Below, one piece after another: positions 53,127-62,954 of a DNA stretch of 64,000 nucleotides; position 1 is the first letter of the stretch; every line of letters starts with the position of its first letter. The notes beneath the pieces were generated by a model, which did no database searches, was not told the origin of the DNA, and saw only the letters and a list, made by a program, of their open reading frames with translations. This stretch comes from Symbiodinium natans (Eukaryota; Sar; Dinophyceae; Suessiales; Symbiodiniaceae), in NCBI GenBank assembly GCA_905221605.1, contig CAJNDS010002369.1:402033-466032 (forward strand), given 5' to 3'. The translations under genes were made by a program, and so were the position numbers.

Positions 53127-55505
53127 CGGGCCTAAAGGACATGAAACCTGGAGCTCTCGGGGGGGCCTAAAGGAGGTGAAACTTGGAGCTCTTGGGGGGG
53201 CCTAAAGGAGGTGAAACCTGGAGCTCTCGGGGGGCCTAAAGGAGGTGAAACCTGGAGCTCTTGGGGGTGCCTGAAGAGGTGAAGGCTGGAGCTCTCGGGG
53301 TTGCCTAAAGGAGGTGAAACCTGGAGCTCTCGGAAGGGGCCTAAAGGAGGTGAAACCTGGAGCTCTCGGGGGGGGCCTAAAGGAGATGAAACCTGGAGCT
53401 CTCGGGGGGGCCTAAAGGAGGTGAAACCTGGAGCTCTTGGGGCGGCCTAAAGGAGGTGAAACCTGGAGCTCTTGGAGGGGCCTAAAGGAGGTGAAACCTG
53501 GAGCTCTCGGAAGGGGCCTAAAGGAGGTGAAACCTGGAGCTCTCGGGCGGGGCCTAAAGGAGGTGAAACCTGAAGCTCTCGGGGAAAGGAGGTGAAACCT
53601 GGAGCTCTTGGGCGGCCTAAAGGAGGTGAAACCTGGAGCTCTTGGAGGGGCCTAAAGGAGGTGAAACCTGGAGCTCTCGGGGGGGGCCTAAAGGAGGTGA
53701 AACCTGGAGCTCTTGGGGGGGGCCTAAAGGAGGTGAAACCTGCACCTCTCGGGTGGGGCAAAGCTCTTGGGGGGCCTAAAGGAGGTGAAACCTGGAGCTC
53801 TTGGGGGGCCTAAAGGAGGTGAAACCTGGAGCTCTTGGGGGTGCCTAAAGGAGGTGAAACCTGGAGCTCTTGGGGTGCCTAAAGGAGGTGAAACCTGGAG
53901 CTCTTGGGGGGGCCTAAAGGAGGTGAAACCTGGAGCTCTTGGGGGGGCCTAAAGGAGGTGAAACCTGGAGCTCTTGGGGGCCTAAAGGAGGTGAAGCCTG
54001 GAGGTTTTGGGGGTGCCTAAAGGAGGTGAAACCTGGAGCTCTTGGGGGGGCCTAAAGGAAGTGAAACCTGGAACCTTTGGGGGGGCCTAAAGGAGGTGAA
54101 ACCTGGAGCTCTTGGGGGGGCCCCCCAAGAGCTCTAGGTTTCACCTGTTTAGGCACCCCCCGAGAGCTCCAGGTTTCACCTCCGAAAGGCCCCCCCCGAC
54201 AGCTCCCAGGTTTCACCTCCTTTAGGCCCCCCCCGAGAGCTCCAGGTTTCACCTCCTTTAAGCACCCCCACAACTCAGCCCCCTTTCCCGAGAGCTCCAG
54301 GTTTCACCTCCTTTGGGCCCCCCCCAAGAGCTCCAGGTTTCACTTCCTTTGGGCCCCCCCAAGAGCTCCAGGTTTCACCTCCTTTAGACCCCCCCAAGAG
54401 CTCCAGGTTCCACCTCCTTTAGGCCTAAAAAAAGGTAAAACCTGAAGCTCTCGGGGGCCTAAAGGAGGTGAAACCTGGAGCTCTTGGAAGGCGTAAAGGA
54501 GGCTCTCGGGAGGCGTCCAGGAGGTGATCTCGGGAGGCCTAAAGGAGGTGAAAACCTGGAGCTCTTGGGGGGCCTAAAGGAGGTGAAACCTGGAGCTTTT
54601 GGGGGCCTAAAGGAGGTGAAACCTGGACCTAAAGGAGGTGAAACCTGGAGCTCTTGGGGGGGCCTAAAGGAGGTGAAACCTGGAGCTCTCGGGGGGGCCT
54701 AAAGGAGGTGAAACCTGCAGCTCTTGGCGGGGCCTAAAGGAGGTGAAACCTGGAGCTCTTGGAAGGTGGTGAAACCTGGAGCTCTCGGGGGGCGTCCAGG
54801 AGGTGATCTCGGGAGGCCTAAAGGAGGTGAAACCTGCAGCTCTTGGCGGGGCCTAAAGGAGGTGAAGCCTGGAGCTCTCGGGGGGGCTAAAGGAGGTGAA
54901 ACCTGGAGCCCAAAGGAGGGAAACCTGGAGCTCTCACAGCCCAAAGGAGGTGAAACCTGGAGCTCTCGGTGAAGGGCTAAAGGAGGTGAAACCTGGAGGT
55001 CTCGGGGGGTCTAAAGGAGGTGAAACCTGGAGCTCTAGGGAGGTCTAAAGGAAGTGAAGCCTGTAGCTCTCGGAAAGCCTAAAGGAGGTGGAGCCTGTAG
55101 CTCTCAAAGGCTTAAAGGAGGTGAAACCTGGAGCTCTCGAAGGACCTAAAAGAGGTGAAACCTGGAGCTCTCGGGAGCCTAAAGGAAGTGAAACCTGGCA
55201 GGTGAAGCCTGGAGCTGTCGGGGGCTAAAGGAGGTGAAGCCTGGAGGTCTGGTGGGGCTTGAGCTCTCGGGGGGGCGTAAAGGAGGTGAAGCCTGGATCT
55301 TTGGGGGGGCCTAAAGTAGGTGAAGCCTGGATCTCTGGGGGGGCCTAAAGGAGGTGAAGCCTGGAGCTCTCTCGGGCGGCGTAAAGGAGGTGAAGTCTGG
55401 AGCTCTCGGGTGGCTAAAGGAGGTGAAGCCTGGAGCTTTTGGGGGGAGGTGAAACCTGGAGCTCTGGGGGGCCTAAAGGAGGTGAAGCCTGGAGCTCTAG
55501 GGGTT
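53127..55505. repeat. 36-bp minisatellite, about 60 copies
   Basis: Unit roughly GGCCTAAAGGAGGTGAAACC then TGGAGCTCTTGGGGG. Variation is mostly in the G-run length and the T/C of CTCTYGG. The repetitive frames it produces (KEVKPGALGG, ELQVSPPLGP) are by-products. Its left end abuts the frameshifted gene. Confidence 0.9.
54121..54424. repeat. Inverted segment inside the minisatellite
   Basis: Here about eight units run in the reverse orientation (GAGCTCCAGGTTTCACCTCC). The left junction is a palindrome GGGGGGGCCCCCC at 54114-54127. The right junction is at AGGCCTAAAAAAAGG near 54421. Confidence 0.85.
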
Positions 55506-56000
55506 TTAGGCCGTCACGGTCTCGTCTGCTTCTCGGTTTTGGGCTGTCACGGTCTCGTCCTCATTCTAGTTGAGGATAAGGACCTGGCCCCTGTTCGGAA
55601 CGTGGCGGCTGCGCGTCATTCTTCGGAGGTTTCTTTTGGTGCCTCCCGGGGGTTTTGGGGACCATATGCGGCACATGAACGCTGGACAGAATGGCCAAAC
55701 GCGGTTGAGGATAAGGATTTTGGTCTGCGATGCCTAAACATCCTTGGATGCCCCTCTGGAAGCCCTCCCAATGTGTGTTGGGTGGCAGTGGGGGGGGGGG
55801 GGTGTTTGTCGAAATTTTGAACTGAAAATGAAACACTACGATCTCAGGAAAAGCATCATGTTTTGGCCTTAATTCAAGGTTGTTGAAAGCCCAGAATGCT
55901 AAAACAGCCCAAAAATTTGCCATTTTGGGTGTTTCCAAGGCCGCCAAACCAGGAAAATCATAACGGGTTTCCAATGTGGGGGGGGAACTGGCAGATTTGG
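55506..56000. other. Spacer without a clear gene
   Basis: Holds a repeated GTTGAGGATAAGGA (55571 and 55703) and the 44-bp repeat. Some frames are open on both strands but none is convincing. Confidence 0.3.
55660..55703. repeat. 44-bp direct repeat, copy 2
   Basis: Partner of 51657-51700. It may be an end of a larger element, or a dispersed repeat present twice. Flanks beyond the 44 bp do not match. Confidence 0.85.
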
Positions 56001-56004
56001 GGGG

Positions 56005-56240
56005 GGGATCTGCAAAGAGATCTGGGAGATCTAGTGGAAATATGGGATCTGGGCGAGATCTGGGGAGATCTGGTGAGGGGAGGAGATCTGAGATGTGAGG
56101 GGGAGGAGACCTGCAAAGACGGGGGGGTGAAAGGGCTCTGGGCAGAGATCCGGAGGGAGATGTGGGCTGGGGGGAGATCTGGGGGTGAGATCTGGGGAGC
56201 TGGGCGAGGGCTGAGAAGGCTGGCGGGGGCCTGGGCGAGG

Positions 56241-56243
<3 letters not shown>
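56005..56243. repeat. Degenerate GGGAGATCTG array
   Basis: Many GGAGATCTG-like units at 10-20 bp spacing lead into the poly-G run. The purine bias is strong on the plus strand. Confidence 0.7.

Positions 56244-56317
<74 letters not shown>
56244..56317. repeat. Poly-G tract, 74 bases
   Basis: An uninterrupted G run, the longest homopolymer in the window. The poly-Gly and poly-Pro frames across it are artefacts. Length should be treated as approximate. Confidence 0.9.
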
Positions 56318-56318
<1 letters not shown>

Positions 56319-56464
56319 GGGAGAGGTTTGAGTAAATTGAGTGAGCATTTGGTTTCCGAAGTGTTTTGGATTAATCTACTCACACTCAGCTTGTCAGCTG
56401 TTTAGACAAATAACATGGAAAATTCAGAATGAGACCACATACAAGCTCTATTTATTTTTTCTTG

Positions 56465-56532
56465 AGGGTTTAGGGTTTAGGGTTTAGGGTTTAGGGTTTA
56501 GGGTTTAGGGTTTAGGGTTTAGGGTTTAGGGT
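56465..56532 (+). repeat. TTTAGGG array
   Basis: Nine copies, the first after the non-telomeric block. A CCCTAAA array of nine copies lies at 56738-56803. Confidence 0.95.
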
Positions 56533-57039
56533 TCAGGAAAGAGGTGGGTGAGGGGTTGTAGTTCGACAAATAGGGGGTCGGAGTAGTTAAATCATAGTAT
56601 TCCCTTTCAAAGTCTCTATAATAACTGCCCATAATCCTATTCAAATTCCTCAGGGGCCCTATATTCTTGCTCATTGCATTCCGTCCCTGTATTGTTATAG
56701 TACAACCCCAAATCCCTATTGCAGTTATTGAGGGCCCTAAACCCTAAACCCTAAACCCTAAACCCTAAACCCTAAACCCTAAACCCTAAACCCTAAACCC
56801 TAATCAGACAAGACCTAGAACCGACAGAAGTCTACAGAGGCCTCAGAAGGCCCCAGCGCAGGGAGTCTTGAGCCCTAGACCCCCAAATCCCGAACCTCAC
56901 GTGGGACCGCAGGGATTGGGGTTTAGGGTTTAGGGTTTAGGGTTTAGGGTTTGGGGTTTGGGGTTTAAGGTTTGGGGTTTGGAGTGTGGGGTTTAGGGTT
57001 TAGGGTTAGAGGGTTCTGAGCCTCCAAGACCTGCAACAT

Positions 57040-57160
57040 CCATCCTGCAAGTCCCTCACGCCTGCCTCTGTAGCAGCCTCTTCCTTCTTCTTCTTCTTGC
57101 CCTTCTTCTTCTTCCTGGCGTGGGGGGGCAGAGAGTCGCGGAAAGGAGGCGCCGCGAGGA
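57040..57160 (-). CDS. Lysine-tract candidate exon
   Basis: Reads APPFRDSLPPHARKKKKGKK then KKKEEAATEAGVRDLQ. The poly-Lys followed by Glu looks like a nuclear-localisation or low-complexity linker. The AAG-rich codons make a recognisable TTC run on the plus strand (57080-57115). Confidence 0.5.
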
Positions 57161-57279
57161 TAGAAGGAGCACTGTAAACCCCAATAAAGACTAATGAACC
57201 CTTATAAACCCCAACAAAGCCGAAATGAACCCTAATAGGCCCGAATACACCCCTAAGAAGCTCTAATAGAACCTAAGCT

Positions 57280-57380
57280 CTAGCGCTTGTGGAGTCTGAG
57301 GAATTCCTGGTGTTTCGGGGTCTGGCGCTCGTGCGCGCCCTGCCCTTTGTGGCAACTCGCTGACCGGAAGGTACTGGTAG
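57280..57380 (-). CDS. Weak candidate exon
   Basis: All three minus-strand frames are open here. One reads VSELPQRAGRARAPDPETPG. Frame cannot be chosen from sequence alone. Confidence 0.28.
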
Positions 57381-57609
57381 AAGGCACTGGCCCTTCCACC
57401 CTAAACCCTAAACCCTAAACCCTAAACCCTAGGGTTTAGCAACTTGCAGTGGAGTCAAGGAGTCATAAGTGCCCGCATGCGCTGCACCCAGCTCTATAAT
57501 CGTGCTCACCTCGACCCCAATAACCCTAATCCCGAAGCCCCCAATAGCCCATCATGTTACTTCTTGACCCAGAGCCTGATCAGCAATCGATAAGGAAAGG
57601 GGCTTTGAT

Positions 57610-57730
57610 GGGAACTCCAAACAGGGAACCCCGAGAAGTTAGCAGGAATATGAAGGGAATATAAGGATCTCGGTAGGTATGTTCCTATCATCTTGCTACT
57701 ATAGTCTCGGGTTCCCTGTCTGGGGTTCCC
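57610..57730. mobile_element. Third inverted-repeat MITE-like element
   Basis: A 121-bp element whose arms GGGAACTCCAAACAGGGAAC and the complement of GTTCCCTGTCTGGGGTTCCC pair over about 26 bp. It shares no sequence with the other two families. No target duplication was clear. Confidence 0.65.
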
Positions 57731-57744
57731 AGTAGGATCCCTTT

Positions 57745-57805
57745 AATAAGCAGGCCAGCACGTCTTGGCAGTCAATCTTGACAGCAGAATCTGGGGCTGC
57801 AGTTG
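57745..57805 (-). CDS. Candidate exon, unidentified
   Basis: Reads PTAAPDSAVKIDCQDVLACL then LK. It sits just right of an inverted-repeat element ending at 57730. Confidence 0.48.
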
Positions 57806-57914
57806 GGCACTTTGAAGTTCTGGATGTTTAGAGACTCTGAGGCTTTGAAAACCACGAAGCCAGACCCCATGTGCCCTAAACTCATATTTGTTTACGCATA
57901 TACGCATTTATTTG

Positions 57915-58080
57915 TTGTTTTTAGGTACCTTCTGAAGGATCGCAGTGTGGCTGGGTAGGGCATGAAGTTCTGCATACGGTGGTGCTGCACCGTGCGCTTG
58001 CTCCGTTCAATCCTGCGCCCTAAACCGTACACTTCCACCTGGTTAACTTCTTGCGGCTCACAGTCTCCTAAACCTTGGCT
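57915..58080 (-). CDS. Candidate exon, basic, unidentified
   Basis: About 50 codons: EVYGLGRRIERSKRTVQHHR, then MQNFMPYPATLRSFRRYLKT. Strongly basic, possibly nucleic-acid-binding or ribosomal-like, but not identified. Confidence 0.5.
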
Positions 58081-58587
58081 GTACAGCTCCGAAAGCTTGG
58101 GACGTGTCCCAAGGTTCCCTAACACTCCCTACTACTCTCTAAGGCTCCCTAAGCTTCCTTAAGGTTCCCTAGGTACCTGCCTTTTCTGATTACCGTAACC
58201 TATGATTCTACCATGGCTCTGGCCCAGTACACGTTTGGGGTTTAGGGTTCAGGCATAGGAATCCCTTGCACACAATCTATAAAACTTGTCTTAGGGTTTG
58301 CAAGGGCCGCTTGTCATGCGTGGCACATTAATGAGAAAACATTATTATGCCCCTTATATACCCAGAAAACAAGTTGCCAGCAGGCGCCTGCTCCCAAACA
58401 AGCATAAGCCGATAATCCAGCAGCCAGCTTAGCCCTATAAAGTCTCAACCCTGACAAAACGGCAGGAGGGGAGGGGGGGGGGGGGGGCCGGGGGGTTCAA
58501 ACGGGGAAACAGGGAGAAGGTTGGTTCTCGAGCCTGGTCTGGGTACCCTATCTTGGGAAGCCCACCTAAACCCTAAACCCTAAACCC

Positions 58588-58625
58588 GATTAAGGACTGT
58601 TTGCAGAAGGGGGAAACATCCCAAA
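58588..58625. mobile_element. Truncated MITE family A end
   Basis: Only one terminal repeat remains (ATTAAGGACTGT to GGGAAACATCCCAA). The missing half is replaced by CCCTAAACCC directly at the break. Confidence 0.65.
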
Positions 58626-58694
58626 TCTCCAGAATCTGCATTCGACATCGGTGTTTCTGAGTGCTATCCTCATGAATCCGAGCTCAAACATCAA

Positions 58695-58743
58695 TAAACC
58701 CTAAACCCTAAACCCTAAACCCTAAACCCTAAACCCTAAACCC
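58695..58743 (-). repeat. CCCTAAA array
   Basis: Seven perfect copies immediately 3' of the membrane-helix exon. Confidence 0.95.
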
Positions 58744-58744
58744 T

Positions 58745-58835
58745 TGGTGTGAGAGAGCCCGCGCTGCAAGGCCCAGGCATAGTACGTTAGCAGCAGCGCT
58801 GCTGCGATGATGCCCTGGAGTGGCGAACGATGCTT
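58745..58835 (-). CDS. Candidate exon with a transmembrane helix
   Basis: After TCCAG|G it reads GIIAAALLLTYYAWALQRGL then SHTK. The first 16 residues would make a membrane helix. The exon ends against a CCCTAAA array. Confidence 0.5.
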
Positions 58836-59009
58836 CGAAACAAGACCTCCTGCTTTGGGGTTTGGGTTTAGGGTTTAGGGTTTTGGAAGCATTCGTGCGG
58901 TTTATGGTCTAGGATTTAGCCCAGGGTTCGTGTCGAGCTTGTCGAACCCTTCTGACCCCAAGACAAGGTCTGACATTTCCTTGGGTGTACACAGAGAATA
59001 GAAAACAAA

Positions 59010-59365
59010 CTTGGGATGCAAACAGGGCACATGCTATTCAGCTGTCTACGGTGGGCCACCTTATTGACGTACTCCTCCGGCTCCTGAACTGTCACAAGCG
59101 CCCTAAACCTCGAAACTAGCCGAACCTCGCCCAATAGGATCCCAAAACAAGCGCTGCTGATTCTACGATCCAGTACGTGTGCAAGGAGGGGTCTCCAGGT
59201 GCACTGCTGACAAGTTGCAGGTCGTGTCTAGTTCACACACCTGCTGAATCGAAACTCTGAACCCTATAAACCCTAAACCCTGAACCCCTAAAACCTCTAA
59301 GGCAGGGACGCAGATGGCGGCAAACCACTTAACCACCTTGGAGCAGTCAGATCGGGCCAGGCTCG
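59010..59365 (-). CDS. Two candidate exons, unidentified
   Basis: Patch 59298-59362 reads LARSDCSKVVKWFAAICVPA. Patch 59015-59110 reads FRALVTVQEPEEYVNKVAHR then RQLNSMCPVC. Both are protein-like and may belong to the same gene as the membrane-helix exon to the left. Confidence 0.48.
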
Positions 59366-59574
59366 GCTAAGCAGGGTTTAGGGTTTAGGGAAAGGGGGGG
59401 GAGTGAGGGTTCAGGGCTTAGGAGGATTGACCTGGATTTCCCCCGTGGCTTAGCTGAGTACTCTCAGGTGGAAAAGGGCTCGTGTTAGGGCATTCAGGGC
59501 TTGTAGAATACCTTCCGGAATCCTGAGCCCTAAACCCTAAGCCCTAAACCTTCAAACCCTAAAGGCTACCCACC

Positions 59575-59935
59575 TCTCACCCAAGTCAGGTATGCAAGCT
59601 TCGTGCTTTGTAACCTGCTGTGGTACGCTCTTCAAGCAATTCTTGTGTCTAGGAGTTCTGCCTATGCCTAGGGAAAGAAAGAAGAGCTCATGTAGGGCTG
59701 GTGGGCGACCCAAGAAAGGTGACCAGCACGGATTCCCAAGAGTCTGGGGTTTGTAAGGTTTGTAGCGCTTATAGGGTCTATAGGGTTCATAGGGTTTGTA
59801 GGGCTTTAGGGCCAGTTTAGGTTCTACAAAACCCTGACAGCACCAACCAAGCATGCCTAGTCGTGGCCGAGGCTTCGACCGACATAGCCCCATGCAATGC
59901 GCAAAGCTACGACTTCGCACAACAGACAGGCTGGA
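59575..59935 (-). CDS. Two candidate exons, unidentified
   Basis: Patch 59830-59935 reads RSRSFAHCMGLCRSKPRPRL then GMLGWCC. Patch 59575-59690 reads GRTPRHKNCLKSVPQQVTKH then EACIPDLGERW. TTTAGGG-like TTTATAGGG copies lie between them. Confidence 0.42.
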
Positions 59936-60060
59936 CAACCTTTGACTGTGTCTGCTTAGGTAGAAGCCCTAAACCCTAAACTCTGAAACCCTAAACCCTA
60001 AACCCTAAACCCTAAACCCTAAACCCGAAAGGTTTATGCCCATTGGGGTATGAGGCTTAC

Positions 60061-60155
60061 TTGAGTCTTGCCTGGGTTGCACGTGGCTCCTGAAGGGCAA
60101 TCTTGTGGACTGAACTCCCCAAGTTTCGGACTGTCCTCCGGTATCGTCTTGGCGT
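60061..60155 (-). CDS. Candidate exon whose acceptor is a telomere-type repeat
   Basis: A 95-nt exon starting right after TTTAG of a CCCTAAA array (60156-60222, seen on the minus strand as TTTAGGG) and ending at a GTAAGC donor (60060-60055). It reads AKTIPEDSPKLGEFSPQDCP then SGATCNPGKTQ. Confidence 0.55.
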
Positions 60156-60222
60156 CTAAACCCTAAACCCTAAACCCTAAACCCTAAACCCTAAACCCTA
60201 AACCCTAAACCCTAAACCCTAT
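60156..60222 (-). repeat. CCCTAAA array
   Basis: Nine perfect copies. On the minus strand its final TTTAG appears to serve as the acceptor of exon 60061-60155. Confidence 0.95.
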
Positions 60223-60229
60223 GCAAACC

Positions 60230-60860
60230 TGATGGACTTGGGAGCCTGAGAGTTGGCATCAGCAAGAGCCAAGAAAGGGATGCTCTCTACCCTAAAGGGA
60301 CCCTTTCTGACGGTTGAAGGGAGGAGGGGCTAGGGTTTAGGGTTTAGGGTTTCGGGTTTAGGGCTTAGGGTTCCCCAAACCCTAAACGAGGTTCTTGACC
60401 TAGGGCCCCATGTCAATGTGCACACCCGGCCCGGGGTGTCGGGTTCAGGGTTGAGGGTTTAGGGTTTAGGGCTACACTCTAATCCCTCAACCCGTGAACC
60501 CCCCGCCATTAATCCCTAACCCCTAACCCCTAAACCCTAAACCCTAAACCCTAAACCCTAAACCCTAAACCTTAAACCCAAACCCTCATCTTCGAACGCA
60601 CCGGCGGGGCATACCAGACAAGCTTAGGCTCGCCGACTCCCAAGCTCCAGAACAACCTAAACCTTAAACCGTAAACCCTAAACTCAACCCTAGCCCCAAA
60701 ACCCTATAAACCCTATAAACTATAGACCCTCAACCAAAAAAATCTCTAAGCCCTAATAAAGGAAAGCCTCAAAGCCCCCAAGACATTGCTAGACCCTAGA
60801 CCTTCATTCCTCGTCCTTCTCATGGACTCATCCAAGGCCTGGTCCCTTCTGCGTGGGGCG
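60230..60860 (-). CDS. Three candidate exons, unidentified
   Basis: Patch 60790-60858 reads RRRDQALDESMRRTRNE. Patch 60595-60650 reads FWSLGVGEPKLVWYAPPVRS. Patch 60230-60292 reads VESIPFLALADANSQAPKSI. They sit between TTTAGGG/CCCTAAA tracts and are the last exon-like patches before the repeat-only end. Confidence 0.48.
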
Positions 60861-62071
60861 GGGGGGGGGGGGGGGGTGGCTTAAATAGGGTCTATTTGGA
60901 AGCTGGGACTCGGGTTTTCTTATAGCCATACACGTTTCCACGAGGGTACGCTGCTGTCACGTCAGTCGTACTATGGAGGCCTCAGGAACAAGAACCAGGT
61001 AGTTCCTCTTTTCTCTTCTCTTTTTCTCCTCAATCCTAAAGTCGAAGGCTCTCGTGAGGAGAAGAGAAGGGAGAGAAGGAGGGAAAGATAAGAGGAACAC
61101 GATTTTCATGGGAAGAGCCAAGAAAAGAATAGAAGAGAGATAAAACAAGGCGCAAAGAAGATGGTACTCTTCTTTATCTATCCTCTCTCCCTTATCTCTC
61201 CGTTCCCTCTGTCTTTTCGAAATGAGAAAAACAAAAAGAAAGATGAAAAGAAGAAGGGTTAGGAAAAGAGCCGAAGAGATAGGCCGAAAAGAGGGGTATG
61301 GTGAAGTACGGCAAAGGTCCACGCACAAGGAGTCACCTTCTGCTTACCCTTCCACTGCTTGATTTTACAAGCTCCTTTCTTGTGTTTTATCAGTTAAAAT
61401 TAAAGGAAACAGAAGGAGAGAAGGGAAAGGGAAGTGAGAGAGGAGAGACAACAAGGAGGCCATTTTAATTTCCTGTGAGTTATCAAAAGGAATGCAATAT
61501 TATGGGAAGAGCAATGGAAAAAAAGAGTGGAAGAGAAATTAAGACAGGAGAGGGAGGTGCAAAAATAAGGCAAAGAGAAGATGGCGCCGTTTTCATCTCA
61601 CCTCTCGTTCTTGTCTTCCTCTTCTCTGGTTCTTTTCCCTGTGAAATAAAAACACAAAAGGAAGGACAATGAACATATAAAGGAACCCGTTTTCGTTTTC
61701 CGTTTGGGCACAAGGAAAAAACAGAGGCGATAGGGCGAGAGGAGGGGTTTGCTGAAGCATGGGGAGGGTGTACGGGCAAGGGGCCAACTCCGCCCACTTC
61801 CCCCATCCATTGAAAGAGGAAAAGGAACAGGGCCTCCATTCCCCTCTTATTCTTCCTTTCTTGCGTTTTTGTCGTTTAGAAGGGAACAGGAGAAGAGGAG
61901 GGAGAGAGAAGGAGAGAGGAGACATAAAAAGGGTTGCATTTTTAATGGGAAGAGCAAAGAAAAGACCAGAAGAGAGATGATGGGAGAAGAGGGGGAGACA
62001 AAACAAGGCGCACAGAAAATGGGCAGATAAGAAGAGAGGAAAGGGAATGACCAAGTACAATGAGGAGTTCT

Positions 62072-62690
62072 TCAATTTCCCTCCCTATCTCTTATGTTAC
62101 TTTTCCTTCTTGTGGGGTGTCCCTTTTTCTCTTGAAGATGCAGAAAACGATTGAAAAGGACACCCGTTCCATCGCCCATATGTAGGGAAAGAGAGAGAAT
62201 CATGAGCATCAGCTGGGCTTGCTGCCAATCCAACATGGGCGTCCCTTTTAATCGCATTCTGTGTCCTTTTTTCTCGCTTGAAGATGCAGAAAACGATCCA
62301 AAAGCACATCTGTTGGAGGAAGAGAGAAGGAGAGAGGAGAGATACCAAGGATTGCATATTTAATGGGAAGAGCAAGGAAGAGAATAGAAGACAGATGAAT
62401 AGAGAAGATGGCGCTCTTCTTTATCTATTCTCTCTCCCTTGTTTCTCCCTTCCCTCTTTCTTTTCGAAATGAGAAAAACAAAAAGGAAGAACTATGAGAA
62501 GGAGAAGAGTAAGGAAAGGAACAGAAGAGATAGGCCGAGAGGATGAATATGATGGAGTATTATGGAAAGGCTCACGCGCAAGGAGTCACCCTCTGCTTAC
62601 CTTTTCACTGCTTTATCATATGAGTTCCTTTCTTGTGTTTTATCAGTTAAAAGGAAGCGGAAGAAGAGAAGGGAAAGGGAAGTGAGAGAG
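62072..62690. repeat. Segmental duplication, copy 1
   Basis: Nearly identical to 62955-63565. The offset is 883 bp at the left and 912 bp at the right, so copy 2 carries a 29-bp extra piece (GAGAGACAAAACAAGGCGCA and flank) near 63290. Confidence 0.9.
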
Positions 62691-62954
62691 GAAAGATAAC
62701 AAGGATGCTATGTTTCCCGAAGCGTGCTGCAAGGAATAGAAGAGACAGGAAGCAAGGAGACGGAATCACAAAATAAGGCGCAAAGCTGTACATATCATCT
62801 CTCCCTTGTCTCTCCCTATTCCCTTTCGAACTAGAAAAAACCATTCTTGCTTTTCACAGATAGGTTCCCTCTCTCCTCTTCAGGAAATCCCCTTTCCCTT
62901 ATGTTGCTTTTTGAAGCGAATAAGAAAAATAGCAGATAAGAAGAGAGGAAAGGG

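Noticed and set aside
53447..55000. Repeat proteins such as KEVKPGALGG or ELQVSPPLGP
   Set aside because: All frames of the 36-bp minisatellite give repeat peptides; no start, homology or splice context favours one.
53127..55505. AGGAGGTGA strings as bacterial ribosome-binding sites
   Set aside because: They are part of the minisatellite unit and the window is eukaryotic in character.
55958..56405. Poly-Pro and poly-Gly open frames of up to 169 codons
   Set aside because: They are produced by the 74-base poly-G run and purine-rich repeats.
1..60600. A chromosome end
   Set aside because: Telomere-type tracts occur in both orientations throughout and are short; none extends to the window edge.
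61483..62075. 118-160 codon minus-strand frames rich in Leu, Ser and Phe
   Set aside because: They cover purine-rich repeats and recur in each copy; hydrophobic composition follows from CTTCTC-type sequence.
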